From Planctomycetaceae bacterium (GTDB lineage: Bacteria; Planctomycetota; SZUA-567), in NCBI GenBank assembly GCA_021201355.1, contig JAJQFC010000118.1:1-40750 (forward strand): a stretch of 40,750 nt of DNA, in the 5' to 3' direction. Made by a program: the position numbers and the translations under genes. The notes under the pieces are model-generated. The model was not told the DNA's origin, did not search any database, and saw only the letters and a list, made by a program, of their open reading frames with translations. This document shows, piece after piece, positions 9,033 to 18,950 of this stretch (within the stretch, counting starts at the first letter, position 1; every line of letters begins with the position of its first letter).

Positions 9033-12000
9033 CTACCACTCTTTTTTTTGTTCAAGTATCTTCATAATCCTTTGATACTCCTTGATTTTTGCCACCCCCG
9101 CATATGCACCCAAGGCTCTTAATACTTTCTCAAACTTATAGGGCCAAGATTTAATATCATGAGGTAAAAGTTTATGCAGTAGCCGAAATATTTCCAGGTG
9201 GTGTTTTTCGAGTACGGCTGCGTCTATATTGGTTAACATTATTGATGAACCGATCGTTCCAAGGCAATGCCTAGTCGCATGATAAATCCGCGGGAACAAT
9301 TCGACATCTGACATCATTATTCCCATGATTTGGTCGGTTGTGTTGGTTGTATTGACTGCTTTTTGTTTGGGCCAAACATCATTGAAAAACTCTCCGAACC
9401 TTGTGTACTCTTCTCTAGTATGTTGCTTTGCTCTGCGAAAATAATGTCCAATTGTCCATAGCAGTATTCGTCGATTATCGTCATTAACTCTTTGAATTAT
9501 ATCATGAAACTCTTTGTTGGACACCAATTGATTCCCCGAAATCTTTTTGTCGATAAACCAACCGTACAGGAGCAAATTCCAATATCGATCTCGGTCTCTT
9601 ATCTCCTTGGCAGTGCAGAGGACATCAATTAATTCATTTTTTAGGCTGTAAAATAACCTGGGCTGCGGATAGTCCGTCGCTCCCTTCATCCCTTCCAAAA
9701 TGATTATGCTTTCGCGTTTGTTGCCGTTCTTGAAGAAGCATAGGATATTGTGTTTTACCCATGTTTCTGCCTTTAGGTATAGCCAAGGTAGATTATGTGA
9801 AAGCATCGAGAGTGAGTAATCGCGCACTTCCCCCACGCAACCTAATAATTCTGTTAGCCCGTCTGTTTTCTGCTTAGGTAATTTAGTATTGTTTTTATCG
9901 TAACGCACATCCTTAAACCAGGCCCCCACGATTCTTCCCGTTGGCGAGTTCAATGCTTTCTCCAAGACCGAAATATCAGCGGGTGAGGTGATATTTGTTC
10001 TCGCGGTTTTTGGATATTCCTTGTTAATTGAGACAAGCTTGTCCATGAATGCATCATATGTTTCAGGATAATGTTCGGATAAGCCAGCACTTATTTTTTC
10101 AAACCAAGAGGACATACTGGGCATAATGTCCTTGAGGTTCAGATTGTGGTATTGCAAAAGACGACTTATAATAATATGACAAAGATAAAATCTCTTAGCA
10201 TTGATAGCGTCATTTTTCTTACAAATATTATAAAAAAATGTGCTCCATAGGTCTCTGTCAAATATATGCTTTCGGGCATGGTAAGTTAAAGCATGAAACG
10301 CTCTAATTGGCCGATGTTGGACCAAGCCAATGAAAGGTTTGTTCTCTTTTAGGAAATGTGTCTTCTTTTCTGAATGCTTAATACATTCGGAAACAATATT
10401 TCGGATGGGTACATTATTCAAGAAGCTAAAATCAGTAACGTATTGCACAAATCCGCCCGTCACTATTGGCTCAATAGCTCCATTCAGATTACGAATATAT
10501 CTTTCACTTAAATAATGATGTTTTTCCCGTAACTTTTCATAACGTTTTTGTGTTGTCTTCGAAAGACTACATTCTTTCAAGACCAAATAGCCCGCGTATT
10601 TCACGAAATCTGTTTCTTGGTGTTCTTTGGGTAGCTTTGGATGGCCGTGCAGCAAGCGATATTCAATTGCCTGTTTTTGCTTATTATTAAGGTATCCCCA
10701 TATGGTTTTAAGTGTTATTGTCAGGTCACGCCGATTATTATATTCCCAAAAATCGTCGTCGTTCACTTCCAAAAGACTGGCTACAATATTATCTAATGGT
10801 TGCAATTGGATAAATTTCGCAGCCCAAATTCTCAGGCAATCCCATATGCGCACGCCATTTTTGGGCCAGGAATAGTACTCGCTTTTGGCGGCATTAATAT
10901 CACACGTAATAGCTGTCTCGAATAGTGAAGTATAATAGTGCAGTAAGTAATTAAAATCGCTATCCCTAATGTGGCTCTTTTTTAGTGAATCATTAAATGG
11001 ATGAAGGCTGTATTCTTTGTATGGCTCCACTTGAAGGACCCAATCGATATGCCTTCGCACCTCCTTAAGAAAAAAGAATGTATATTTTTTATTAAAAAAG
11101 GATAATTTTTCATAATGATTAGGAAATCTGACTGTGACATTAAACCATTCTGACATATTTTTCGTGCGACAATTCAATATCTCTCTTAAACCAATTTTAG
11201 GCGTCACAAAAGCATAGGGGTGATTAAGTCTGAAAAAGGTGGCAAAAAGACTCATGTTTTTTTTGTGTTTACGTATCAAATCTGCGATTTTATCAGATTC
11301 ATGTTCAATTTGAAGTTCTAAATGGTTGTGTGGGTCGTCCCGCTGCTTCCATTCTTCTAAAAGGACATTCCATATTTTAAGGGAATCTGGATGTGCCTTG
11401 ATAAAGTCCACGAAACGTAATATCCGAGGATGTATCCCCGGTTGCTTGCAGGCCCACCACAGAGTGCAAGGCTCATTTAGTAGTTTTTCAAACCAGCCTC
11501 GAAACAAAAACACGCGCGGGGGTATTGAGCCATACGAACTTTTTTCGCTGACCAGGCCTGTTGTTAAGGATGCGTCTATCTCGATTTCGTCTGTTTCATT
11601 AAAACGGAAAAAATTCCATGCCGAAAGAGCAACCTCGTCGTTGGATTTTCCCGGAACAGCTGGAGGGGGGATATCGCTATCAAGTGCGTAATTCGCGAAC
11701 AAATCCACGTCGTCTTTTTTGGGTTTATTGAACCAATCATTTTCAGTATCTTTTTTGTTGTTGTAGCGTGTCCAAGGTGTAAACACACACAACCAAGACG
11801 ATGGTGGCGTCGGAATTGTTGAGGCAAAGGCCTTCATGCCCTCCTTGGACGAAACAAGATGCGCCACTTGACCTCGTTCAAAAGGTTTCAGTTTGTCTGG
11901 AGACTGGTGGGCCAGTGTGAGAACAGTTGATTCCCAGCGTGATTTATCCTTCACTTTGGCTGCCCAAGCCTTCAACGTATCCCATAAGACCGAGTGCCTG

Positions 12001-12824
12001 TCTGATTCGATGTATGGTATTGCTTGTACACCTTTATGAGCCCATTTTCCAGTTGCACTTATGTCGTCGCCAGATTGAAAGGCATAAATGTGATTGCATA
12101 GTAATGAATACTTGCCGAGTGCTTCCAAAAGATAACTTACTGGAGGGTCACTCGCTCCATATCCAATAAATACTACGGTGAAGTTGTCAATCAGATTGAC
12201 AATGAATTTGGTTGCCCAGCCTTCCGACAAATACGCCCGACCGAAGCTCGAACTTGAAAGTATTAATCCTTCACCATCAGGCGTATCATATTTTCTATTG
12301 GCAATTCCATGCAGGTGGATCAAGCCATCAAAATCAGGATTTGCATTGATATCGGGGAAGGAACCGGGGGTAAAAATGCGTAGTGTTGGATTTACTTCGC
12401 TGAAAAGGCGGTCAAAATTCGTTGTAACGACTCTTGTCTGTCCATCATCTGTTTTTGCTAAGTCCAGTATCACTTGGTGTGCAGAGAGGTAATCCTTCTT
12501 TTTTTTGGGTTTCAGAATACGGCATACAGTTGCATCAATCACTTCACGATTAAAGTCTCTTTCCAATTTTCCAAATATACGATCAAAAGAAAGACTTGTG
12601 TCTTCCTCTGCTGCCTAAATAAGCAATTTCTTGTACTCTGGATTATCGGATACTTTTAGTTCTTGGCACACCTTGTTTGTCAGATTAGGGAAATCTGGAA
12701 TTCCGGCCTTGGCTCGTGACACGCCTGCGCCACAAACAAATACAACACGGCCTCTGTCTCTGGCAGTAAGCAAGTCGCCTGGAATCAGTGGACCTTTTTC
12801 AATGAAACGCATTCCTGGAATCAT
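9033..12824 (-). CDS. SIR2-family large protein (putative anti-phage NADase effector), interrupted by an in-frame TAG at 12615-12617
   Basis: N-terminal RVVFVCGAGVSRAKAGIPDFPNLTNKV (12615-12824), then, same frame after TAG, RVVTTNFDRLF...FDGLIHLHGIANRK...FTVVFIGYGASDPPVSYLLEAL and a long C-terminal region. GGAGG upstream of the ATG at 12824. Confidence 0.78.
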
Positions 12825-12939
12825 AGACTTGCCTCCGTGGTGTCGTTTTTCTTTCGAATAACAGGTATGTGGCCATTATAAATGGTCACAAAGCATATAG
12901 CCAATATAAGTTTATTCTTACTATTCGAGCCTATAGTTT

Positions 12940-12968
12940 AATATGGCTATATAGGGTATACCCATATT
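12940..12968. promoter_or_regulatory. Palindromic cluster upstream of the serine recombinase (candidate res/operator site)
   Basis: AATATGG...CCATATT (12940-12946/12962-12968) enclosing perfect GGGTATACCC (12954-12963). Also ATATAGCC (12895-12902) inverted to GGCTATAT (12945-12952). Confidence 0.4.
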
Positions 12969-12984
12969 AGCCGGAGGCCAAATC

Positions 12985-13620
12985 ATGAAACCTGCACGAA
13001 TATATCAACGAGTCAGTACCGATGACCAAGACCTCGCTCGTCAGGAACAAATCGTCCGAGATGCCAAGGCGGCTGGTTATTATGTTGCCGGTGTATATAG
13101 TGAAAAGGCTTCGGGAGCCAATGCCGACCGGGCTGAACTTAGACGGATGATCAGCGATTTACAACCCGGGGACACCGTTATTGCCGAAAAAATGGATCGA
13201 ATTAGCCGTCTTGCCCTGCCGGAAGCGGAACAACTAATCGCGTCGATTCGTGATAAGGGAGCGAAGCTGGCAATTCCGGGGGTCGTGGATTTTACCGATC
13301 TTATCGCCGGAACCGATGAATTGTCCACAATCATCCTTAAGACGGTCCGGGATCTGCTAATGAAAATTGCTTTGCAAATGTCTCGCGATGATTACGAGGT
13401 AAGGCGCGAACGACAGCGACAAGGCATCGCTCTTGCCAAAACGGCAGGTAAATATCGCGGAAGAACGGCAAACACGGCAATCCATAAGCGGATTATTGCA
13501 CTACGAAAGGACGGAAACACATTGGCGCAAACCGCTGAAGCCGCCGGTTGCAGTATAAGCCAGGTTAAGAGAATTATGGCACTTTACCGAGAACAGTCAG
13601 CGCCAAGGGCATCTTCCTGA
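12985..13620 (+). CDS. Serine recombinase (resolvase/invertase family)
   Basis: ARIYQRVSTDDQDLARQEQ (catalytic Ser region), AELRRMISDLQPGDTVIAEKMDRISRLA and a C-terminal HTH (TLAQTAEAAGCSISQVKRIMALYRE). Confidence 0.92.
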   Translation: MKPARIYQRVSTDDQDLARQEQIVRDAKAAGYYVAGVYSEKASGANADRAELRRMISDLQPGDTVIAEKMDRISRLALPEAEQLIASIRDKGAKLAIPGVVDFTDLIAGTDELSTIILKTVRDLLMKIALQMSRDDYEVRRERQRQGIALAKTAGKYRGRTANTAIHKRIIALRKDGNTLAQTAEAAGCSISQVKRIMALYREQSAPRASS

Positions 13621-13810
13621 TTGACCCGAGTTAGAGAATTTTCAATGACTACCGCCCGCCAGTAATTATTTGACGCGATCAATTGTTTTAAATATAACGT
13701 AAGGGTGCCACCATTGTGAACCTTACTGATCTCCCAGATAAAGGATATAACCATTTAAATACCTGACCTGAAAATTTTCATGACGCACCGGCGTCAAAAT
13801 CTCGGAAGCG

Positions 13811-13936
13811 CAGACAAAAACCCGCCAGGTTTACTGCAAAGGCGTAGCCGGGAATGAGGCGCACCCCCAATTGATTTTTTGGGGGTGCTGTCCGCATTTC
13901 TGCTCCTTTGCGGGCCTCTGGCGGGGCCTTTGTCTG
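13811..13936. other. Nested inverted-repeat region; candidate structured ncRNA or cruciform
   Basis: CAGACAAA/TTTGTCTG (13811-13818/13929-13936), CCCGCCAG/CTGGCGGG (13821-13828/13918-13925), GCAAAGG/CCTTTGC (13836-13842/13905-13911), GCACCCCCAA/TTGGGGGTGC (13861-13870/13879-13888). Confidence 0.6.
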
Positions 13937-13990
13937 AGCGGTAGCGGCAGCCCCCCTTTCCTTTATATGCCGCATACCACGCTTTTATTA

Positions 13991-14016
13991 GACGCCGGAT
14001 ATTTCGGCGTCTTTTT
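13991..14016 (+). terminator. Rho-independent terminator
   Basis: GACGCCG gatattt CGGCGTC followed by TTTTT. Confidence 0.75.
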
Positions 14017-14144
14017 CTGTTTCTGACTGTTTTTCAAAGTTCAAAATCTCGAATATGAGCAGAGAAAATGTTTGCTACATCCAAAGGGGCGGTGTGAACG
14101 GCGTAGATATATATAGGTTTTCCAAACAAAAGGAAGGGTGGAGC

Positions 14145-14573
14145 ATGTTTAAGTTTATCACAATTGTTTTTTGTATTCTGTATGGTTCGATTGGGTTATC
14201 GGGAGAGGGTAACAAGCAAGATGGATCAGAATGCGTAGATACAGCGCATATTCCTCTTCATGTTTTGGTAGCTCCCGGAAATACCAATATGCATGGTAAC
14301 GTACCGACCCCGTCGTCCTCTCTTATTTTAAAGGACACTGGATTCTATCATGACGACGACGTAAGTGTATATCCTGATTTTTCCACTTTCTGTCCTTATC
14401 CCATGTGAAATGTACCTTCAATTTTGATTCGGGACGAGACGTGGGACAATCACCGGTAATGCAAATTCAGATTTTGGCGATAATCTCAACGTTATTACTC
14501 TAAAATCCCAAAACGGTAGGACACGAAAGGTTATTCTATATATTAAGGCTAACCAATTTAAGATATTTGGATG
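14145..14573 (+). pseudogene. Small secreted/lipoprotein-like unknown, probably frameshifted
   Basis: MFKFITIVFCILYGSIGLSG signal-like start after GGTGGAG. The intact ORF stops at 14408, but a coding-like tail (GTITGNANSDFGDNLNVITLKSQNGRTRKVILYIKANQFKIFG*) continues in another frame to 14573. Confidence 0.35.
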
Positions 14574-14621
14574 AAATTTTATCTTTCCGGAACAACTCTC
14601 AGGTTTTTTAAAGGAGGAAAT

Positions 14622-15854
14622 ATGATGGCTGCTAATAATCGTGAAAAATATAAAAAATCCTTTATGTATTTTGACTCCATTATTGGGTATTTTTTAAATT
14701 CATTTGTCCACGGAGCACGACGTTTAAAATACCATAAGCAGCTACTATTGGCTTTTTGTGCTTTATTGGTATTGTTATTGTGGCGAGAATCGGGAAAGTT
14801 CTCGAGAAATGCAACAGAAGCAGTCACCATGCCTGATGGAGGCATTATAGCACCTAATCACTATGATCTTATAAAGATGGACGGAAGTGTCGAGAACAAC
14901 CCCGATAAAACCAATAAACCAAAACAGTTTTTTTTGACAATGGAAACACAAAATAAAAAGGGTAAAATTCCCGATCATATAGGTCAAGTCTGGGAAATTT
15001 TTGATGACTTTCCCATGAAGTTAATTTCTGCCGAAACTGAGGATTTAAAAATCGATAAAAGTTCTGATAAATTATCGTATATATTAAAAATGACCGTTAA
15101 TCAAGAGCGTTACAATACATTTACTGATAAATTGCTTGAAATGGCTGAGGCAAATGGATACCCATGCAAACAGGAAAAAATAAAAACTCGATGGATGGGT
15201 TTGGTAAGCCGCTATGGTTCTGGAGGGAAAGGCACTACATTTTATAAACTTAGGAACTTAATCCATGATGAGCGTTTTGAGGAAGTTAAAGATATAAAAG
15301 GTTTTAGGATATTGGTAATTAAGAATTTATCAGTGACGAATATCGATAAAAATGGTACTGCCAATTTTGAGGTAGATGTTGTCAGCATAGACTTCCCGGA
15401 AGAATGCTCTCAAATTTTAGAATGCAGGTTAAATATACCATTTAGTTCCACAACTTATTTCTTTAACCGGAATAATCAATGGGTATACAAAAATCACAAT
15501 AAGATCAGAGAACCAGTATGGCAGGAGACGTACGCCATATCACAGGGATCAGCATGCGGATGGATAATTGCGCCACTAGTTTTATCAACAACTGGATATG
15601 GGTTCATTGCAGACCCTTTAATATTCAGAGGAGAGTTGAAACTAAAGGAATCCATCATCAATGACTTCAATGCATTACGTACGCTTGTTCACATTGACCC
15701 GGATATCGCTCCTCGCTCCTACGATAAAAATAACCTGATTGTAAATGGTACCTTTAAAGAGCAAGAGAGACTATGGCTTCAGCAAATTAGCGAAAACCCC
15801 AGTAATCATATTCAATACGCAATATCCAATGTAAATGGACGAATTGGTCAGTGA
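14622..15854 (+). CDS. Membrane-anchored protein of unknown function
   Basis: AGGAGG upstream of ATGATGGCT; one predicted N-terminal TM (LLLAFCALLVLLLW) followed by a large soluble domain. No recognised family. Confidence 0.7.
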   Translation: MMAANNREKYKKSFMYFDSIIGYFLNSFVHGARRLKYHKQLLLAFCALLVLLLWRESGKFSRNATEAVTMPDGGIIAPNHYDLIKMDGSVENNPDKTNKPKQFFLTMETQNKKGKIPDHIGQVWEIFDDFPMKLISAETEDLKIDKSSDKLSYILKMTVNQERYNTFTDKLLEMAEANGYPCKQEKIKTRWMGLVSRYGSGGKGTTFYKLRNLIHDERFEEVKDIKGFRILVIKNLSVTNIDKNGTANFEVDVVSIDFPEECSQILECRLNIPFSSTTYFFNRNNQWVYKNHNKIREPVWQETYAISQGSACGWIIAPLVLSTTGYGFIADPLIFRGELKLKESIINDFNALRTLVHIDPDIAPRSYDKNNLIVNGTFKEQERLWLQQISENPSNHIQYAISNVNGRIGQ

Positions 15855-16037
15855 TTGGTGTCGGAATCAAACTTCTGAAACGCAGCATGACGGATTCAAT
15901 ATGTGCTGTTGAAATCCGGAGAGTATAAGGCGTGCCGGACCTAGACGGATGAGCGCCTTAATAAAAAATCTCTTACTACTTTTAGGATAACAACAGCACT
16001 ATTCAAATAACCATGATCCCCCAGCTAGACTCCCCAT

Positions 16038-17957
16038 TCAATATTCATGCAATAATTGTGTTTGGTGAAATCCTATGCAACGGTGATTGTTTGCGATACC
16101 TTTTCCGTGATACTCCATTTCAAGGACCCATAAAAAGTCGGCCATAGTCACGATAGCGCCAGCACCCTGTCCCGAAGCCCGCCGGGCGGCATTGAGGACG
16201 ACATTTTTAATTTCGCCCCCAGTGAGCCGCCTTAGCGACAGGGCATCGAGATCCACGTCTGGCGCGAGCGGCATGCCAGGTGGCAGGAGCTTTTCCCATA
16301 TTTGGCGAACCTGATGGCGTGTGGGCGGTTCAAAATGGAGTTTAAGGGATATTCTTCGGGCGAGCGCCTTGTCCAGGGTTATGTCCCGGTTGGTGGATAA
16401 AATACACACTCCGTCGAAGCGCTCCAGCTCCTGTAGAAGTACATTGACGTGGCGCACTTCCCAATTCCTATTCGCGCTGTCGCGGTCGTAAAACATGGCA
16501 TCGGCCTCATCCCAAAACAGGACGCAATCATGATCCTGCGCCTCACGGAAGAGGCCAGTGATATTCTTTTCCGTCTCACCCACCCAGGAACTTTGAATTT
16601 TGCTGTAATCCGCGACTAATATGTGTTTTCCAAGCATACTGGCGACTGCCTCTGCGGACGCTGTTTTCCCCACGCCCGGGGGACCACAAAAAAGTAATGC
16701 AATCGCATTGCCGTATGGAAAGGTCGATTTTATGTTCCACTTGCTGAATACGTCTCGATGAGCAAATTGATTGCTTACCAATTGCAAAGCATCCACGATC
16801 TCCCTCGATAAAACCAGATGGTCAAATTTCATCAATGGTTTACGCACCCTGGAGCCGTCCATGATCCGCTTGGTCTTTTTCCTTTCAACCCCTATTTCAT
16901 CCAAACAACGGTCGGTAAGCTCGAATTCCATATTCCGAACTGAATCGGTATCTGCACCAACCATATCGTCAGCGTTTTTATTGACAGGTTGAATAACCTC
17001 TTTTGTTATTAGGCCGGAAGATGGAACGAAAAACGATTCAACTATCTCGCTTATCTCCGTTACATTTGAAGCGACGGCGCGAGCCAACCACTCTCCGGTG
17101 TAAAAATTATCTGATTCCATATAATACCTGCGCCCGATTTTATCCGCGCCCCAGACAGCCTTGTGCAGGAGCGCGACAAGTATTCCGTTCTCGGAAAAAC
17201 CATGCATGTCATCGAACAGCTTTTCCAATTTCCACCCTGGCTTAATACTGCTCAAAAACATCCGAACTAAGCGTTTTAACTCAAAATGTTCGGAAAATCT
17301 TTCGTGGTCTGCTCCAACGATTGAATTAACCGTATTGATGCATTCAAAAAGTTTATTCTGAATTTGCGGTAATTTTTTAAATAATTCTTCCTGGCTTTCG
17401 CAGTCCCAACCAGATACGAGATAACCCTTTTTTCGGAGAATCGGCTCAATTACACTCTGTGAGACAGATATATCGGAGCATTTTATAGGGTTTTGTTGAT
17501 GCAGGTCAACCAGCCCACTTGCGACCAATTTTGCATCGGGTAAAAACATCCTGGCAACTTCGATGTGGTTACACACGTCCCGTGGCAATACTTGTTGCAT
17601 ACAGCCAATCGTGTCAATCTGAGCGCCAATTCCAACAGCCGAACAAATCAGAATAAGCAACAAGTACATTTCAATAGGTGATAAGGCATATCTTTCCACG
17701 AGAACGCGTAATTGTTCGGGAATGGCCCCGTTTTCCAGTACCCGTATCAGCGAGGTAACTCCTTCCCGATATCGGAGAACGGCGTCTTCGGAGGTATTCT
17801 CTATCGCCTGACCACCGATATTGGTAATTGTGCCTATTATAAATAAAAGTGCATCTGGGTCGTCATAGGAGGATTTTATGTCATCAGCTATTTTATTAAT
17901 ATATTCTGGTAATTTGTCGAAAGGAATATCGGACACACGTCGAGATGCCCTACGCAT
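16038..17957 (-). CDS. AAA+ ATPase with a long unassigned N-terminal region
   Basis: Walker A GPPGVGKTASAEAVA, Walker B CVLFWDEADAMF, sensor 1 LSTNRDI and arginine-finger region DKALARRISLKLHFEPPT. Confidence 0.88.
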   Translation of the reverse strand: MRRASRRVSDIPFDKLPEYINKIADDIKSSYDDPDALLFIIGTITNIGGQAIENTSEDAVLRYREGVTSLIRVLENGAIPEQLRVLVERYALSPIEMYLLLILICSAVGIGAQIDTIGCMQQVLPRDVCNHIEVARMFLPDAKLVASGLVDLHQQNPIKCSDISVSQSVIEPILRKKGYLVSGWDCESQEELFKKLPQIQNKLFECINTVNSIVGADHERFSEHFELKRLVRMFLSSIKPGWKLEKLFDDMHGFSENGILVALLHKAVWGADKIGRRYYMESDNFYTGEWLARAVASNVTEISEIVESFFVPSSGLITKEVIQPVNKNADDMVGADTDSVRNMEFELTDRCLDEIGVERKKTKRIMDGSRVRKPLMKFDHLVLSREIVDALQLVSNQFAHRDVFSKWNIKSTFPYGNAIALLFCGPPGVGKTASAEAVASMLGKHILVADYSKIQSSWVGETEKNITGLFREAQDHDCVLFWDEADAMFYDRDSANRNWEVRHVNVLLQELERFDGVCILSTNRDITLDKALARRISLKLHFEPPTRHQVRQIWEKLLPPGMPLAPDVDLDALSLRRLTGGEIKNVVLNAARRASGQGAGAIVTMADFLWVLEMEYHGKGIANNHRCIGFHQTQLLHEY

Positions 17958-17980
17958 AATAACTCCCTATTTTGGTAAAA

Positions 17981-18424
17981 TTATAATCCGATCGCCTCTG
18001 CAAAGACCTGGCATGCCTTGTCCACCCGTTCTTGCATAACGCGCTGGTCTCGAAGGTAGGTCGATTCAGGGTTATTGCTCACTGTTATTCCGAGATCGAC
18101 TAGCGGCAGGATGATATTTATCGCCGGATTTGAATTTGGGAAATCGGTTTTCAGATGTACCCATATCACGGTTTTCAAAGCGCAGATAAGTTCCTTGTAA
18201 ATCGTATCGCCTAGCACACCGAAACGACGCTTAAATTCACGCGATATACTGACAACCATCATGTTATCGACCAATTCCACGTCGGTATTTCGCGAGTCCA
18301 CCGTGCATAGTTCCAGTGTATTGGTCCAGGACCAGTCACAATGCCCTCTGTCAGTCTGCGGTGGCTTCATAGTGGAATTGGTGTGAATCGGCGAATATAC
18401 GGCAGTTTTGCGGGGGCGAGCCAT
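17981..18424 (-). CDS. Hypothetical protein, probably co-transcribed with the AAA+ ATPase
   Basis: 147-aa ORF with AAGGAGA upstream of the ATG at 18424; 23 bp before the ATPase gene on the same strand. Confidence 0.6.
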   Translation of the reverse strand: MARPRKTAVYSPIHTNSTMKPPQTDRGHCDWSWTNTLELCTVDSRNTDVELVDNMMVVSISREFKRRFGVLGDTIYKELICALKTVIWVHLKTDFPNSNPAINIILPLVDLGITVSNNPESTYLRDQRVMQERVDKACQVFAEAIGL

Positions 18425-18515
18425 ATGCGTCTCCTTGCTATGAAAAAGGGATTAAACGTTCTATTAAATAATGGTTTCTGTGCAGATTCATTGACGTCGT
18501 GTCGATAAAATAATA

Positions 18516-18532
18516 TAGAACTAAAAGTTCTA
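18516..18532. promoter_or_regulatory. Putative CI-like repressor operator
   Basis: Perfect inverted repeat TAGAACT AAA AGTTCTA, with further GTTCTA half-sites at about 18458-18463 and 18558-18563, all in the divergent intergenic region. Confidence 0.6.
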
Positions 18533-18576
18533 AAATCAAGTGCAATTATTCCTTATAGTTCTAAAGGATATACAAC

Positions 18577-18807
18577 ATGTTGAATTGCAAGGAGATCGTA
18601 GGGCGACTTTTTTTGCTTTATGATGTTTCGACGCAAACCGCGTTAAGCGAAAAGCTTGGTATCACGCAGACCCTCATCAGTCGTTGGATAAAAGACCCAA
18701 CGCGAAGGCCGTCATGGGATACCATGGAAAAAGTAATTGAAGAGACAGGTGTTACGTGGGACTGGCTGCTGGAAGGGCGCGAGCCTCAGTACCGCGATCA
18801 GATTTAA
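18577..18807 (+). CDS. CI-like helix-turn-helix repressor
   Basis: ALSEKLGITQTLISRWIKDPTRRPSWDTMEKVIEETGVTWDWLLEGRE matches the phage CI HTH style. Confidence 0.82.
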   Translation: MLNCKEIVGRLFLLYDVSTQTALSEKLGITQTLISRWIKDPTRRPSWDTMEKVIEETGVTWDWLLEGREPQYRDQI

Positions 18808-18950
18808 GGGGGGCATAATCACGGGTATTTGTTAGTCTATCTCATAAAAACGTCACCTATCCTTATCATGACTCAACTCGTCGTTACCTGGTAATGCCAC
18901 AACACTGTGATGTGGCAATTTCAAGTCTCCAGTTACGATGAGGAAAAGTC

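Noticed and set aside
12615-12617. TAG as a recoded (e.g. pyrrolysine) codon in the SIR2 gene
   Set aside because: The same gene and others in the window end in TAG, and no pyl genes are visible; a nonsense mutation or base error is simpler.
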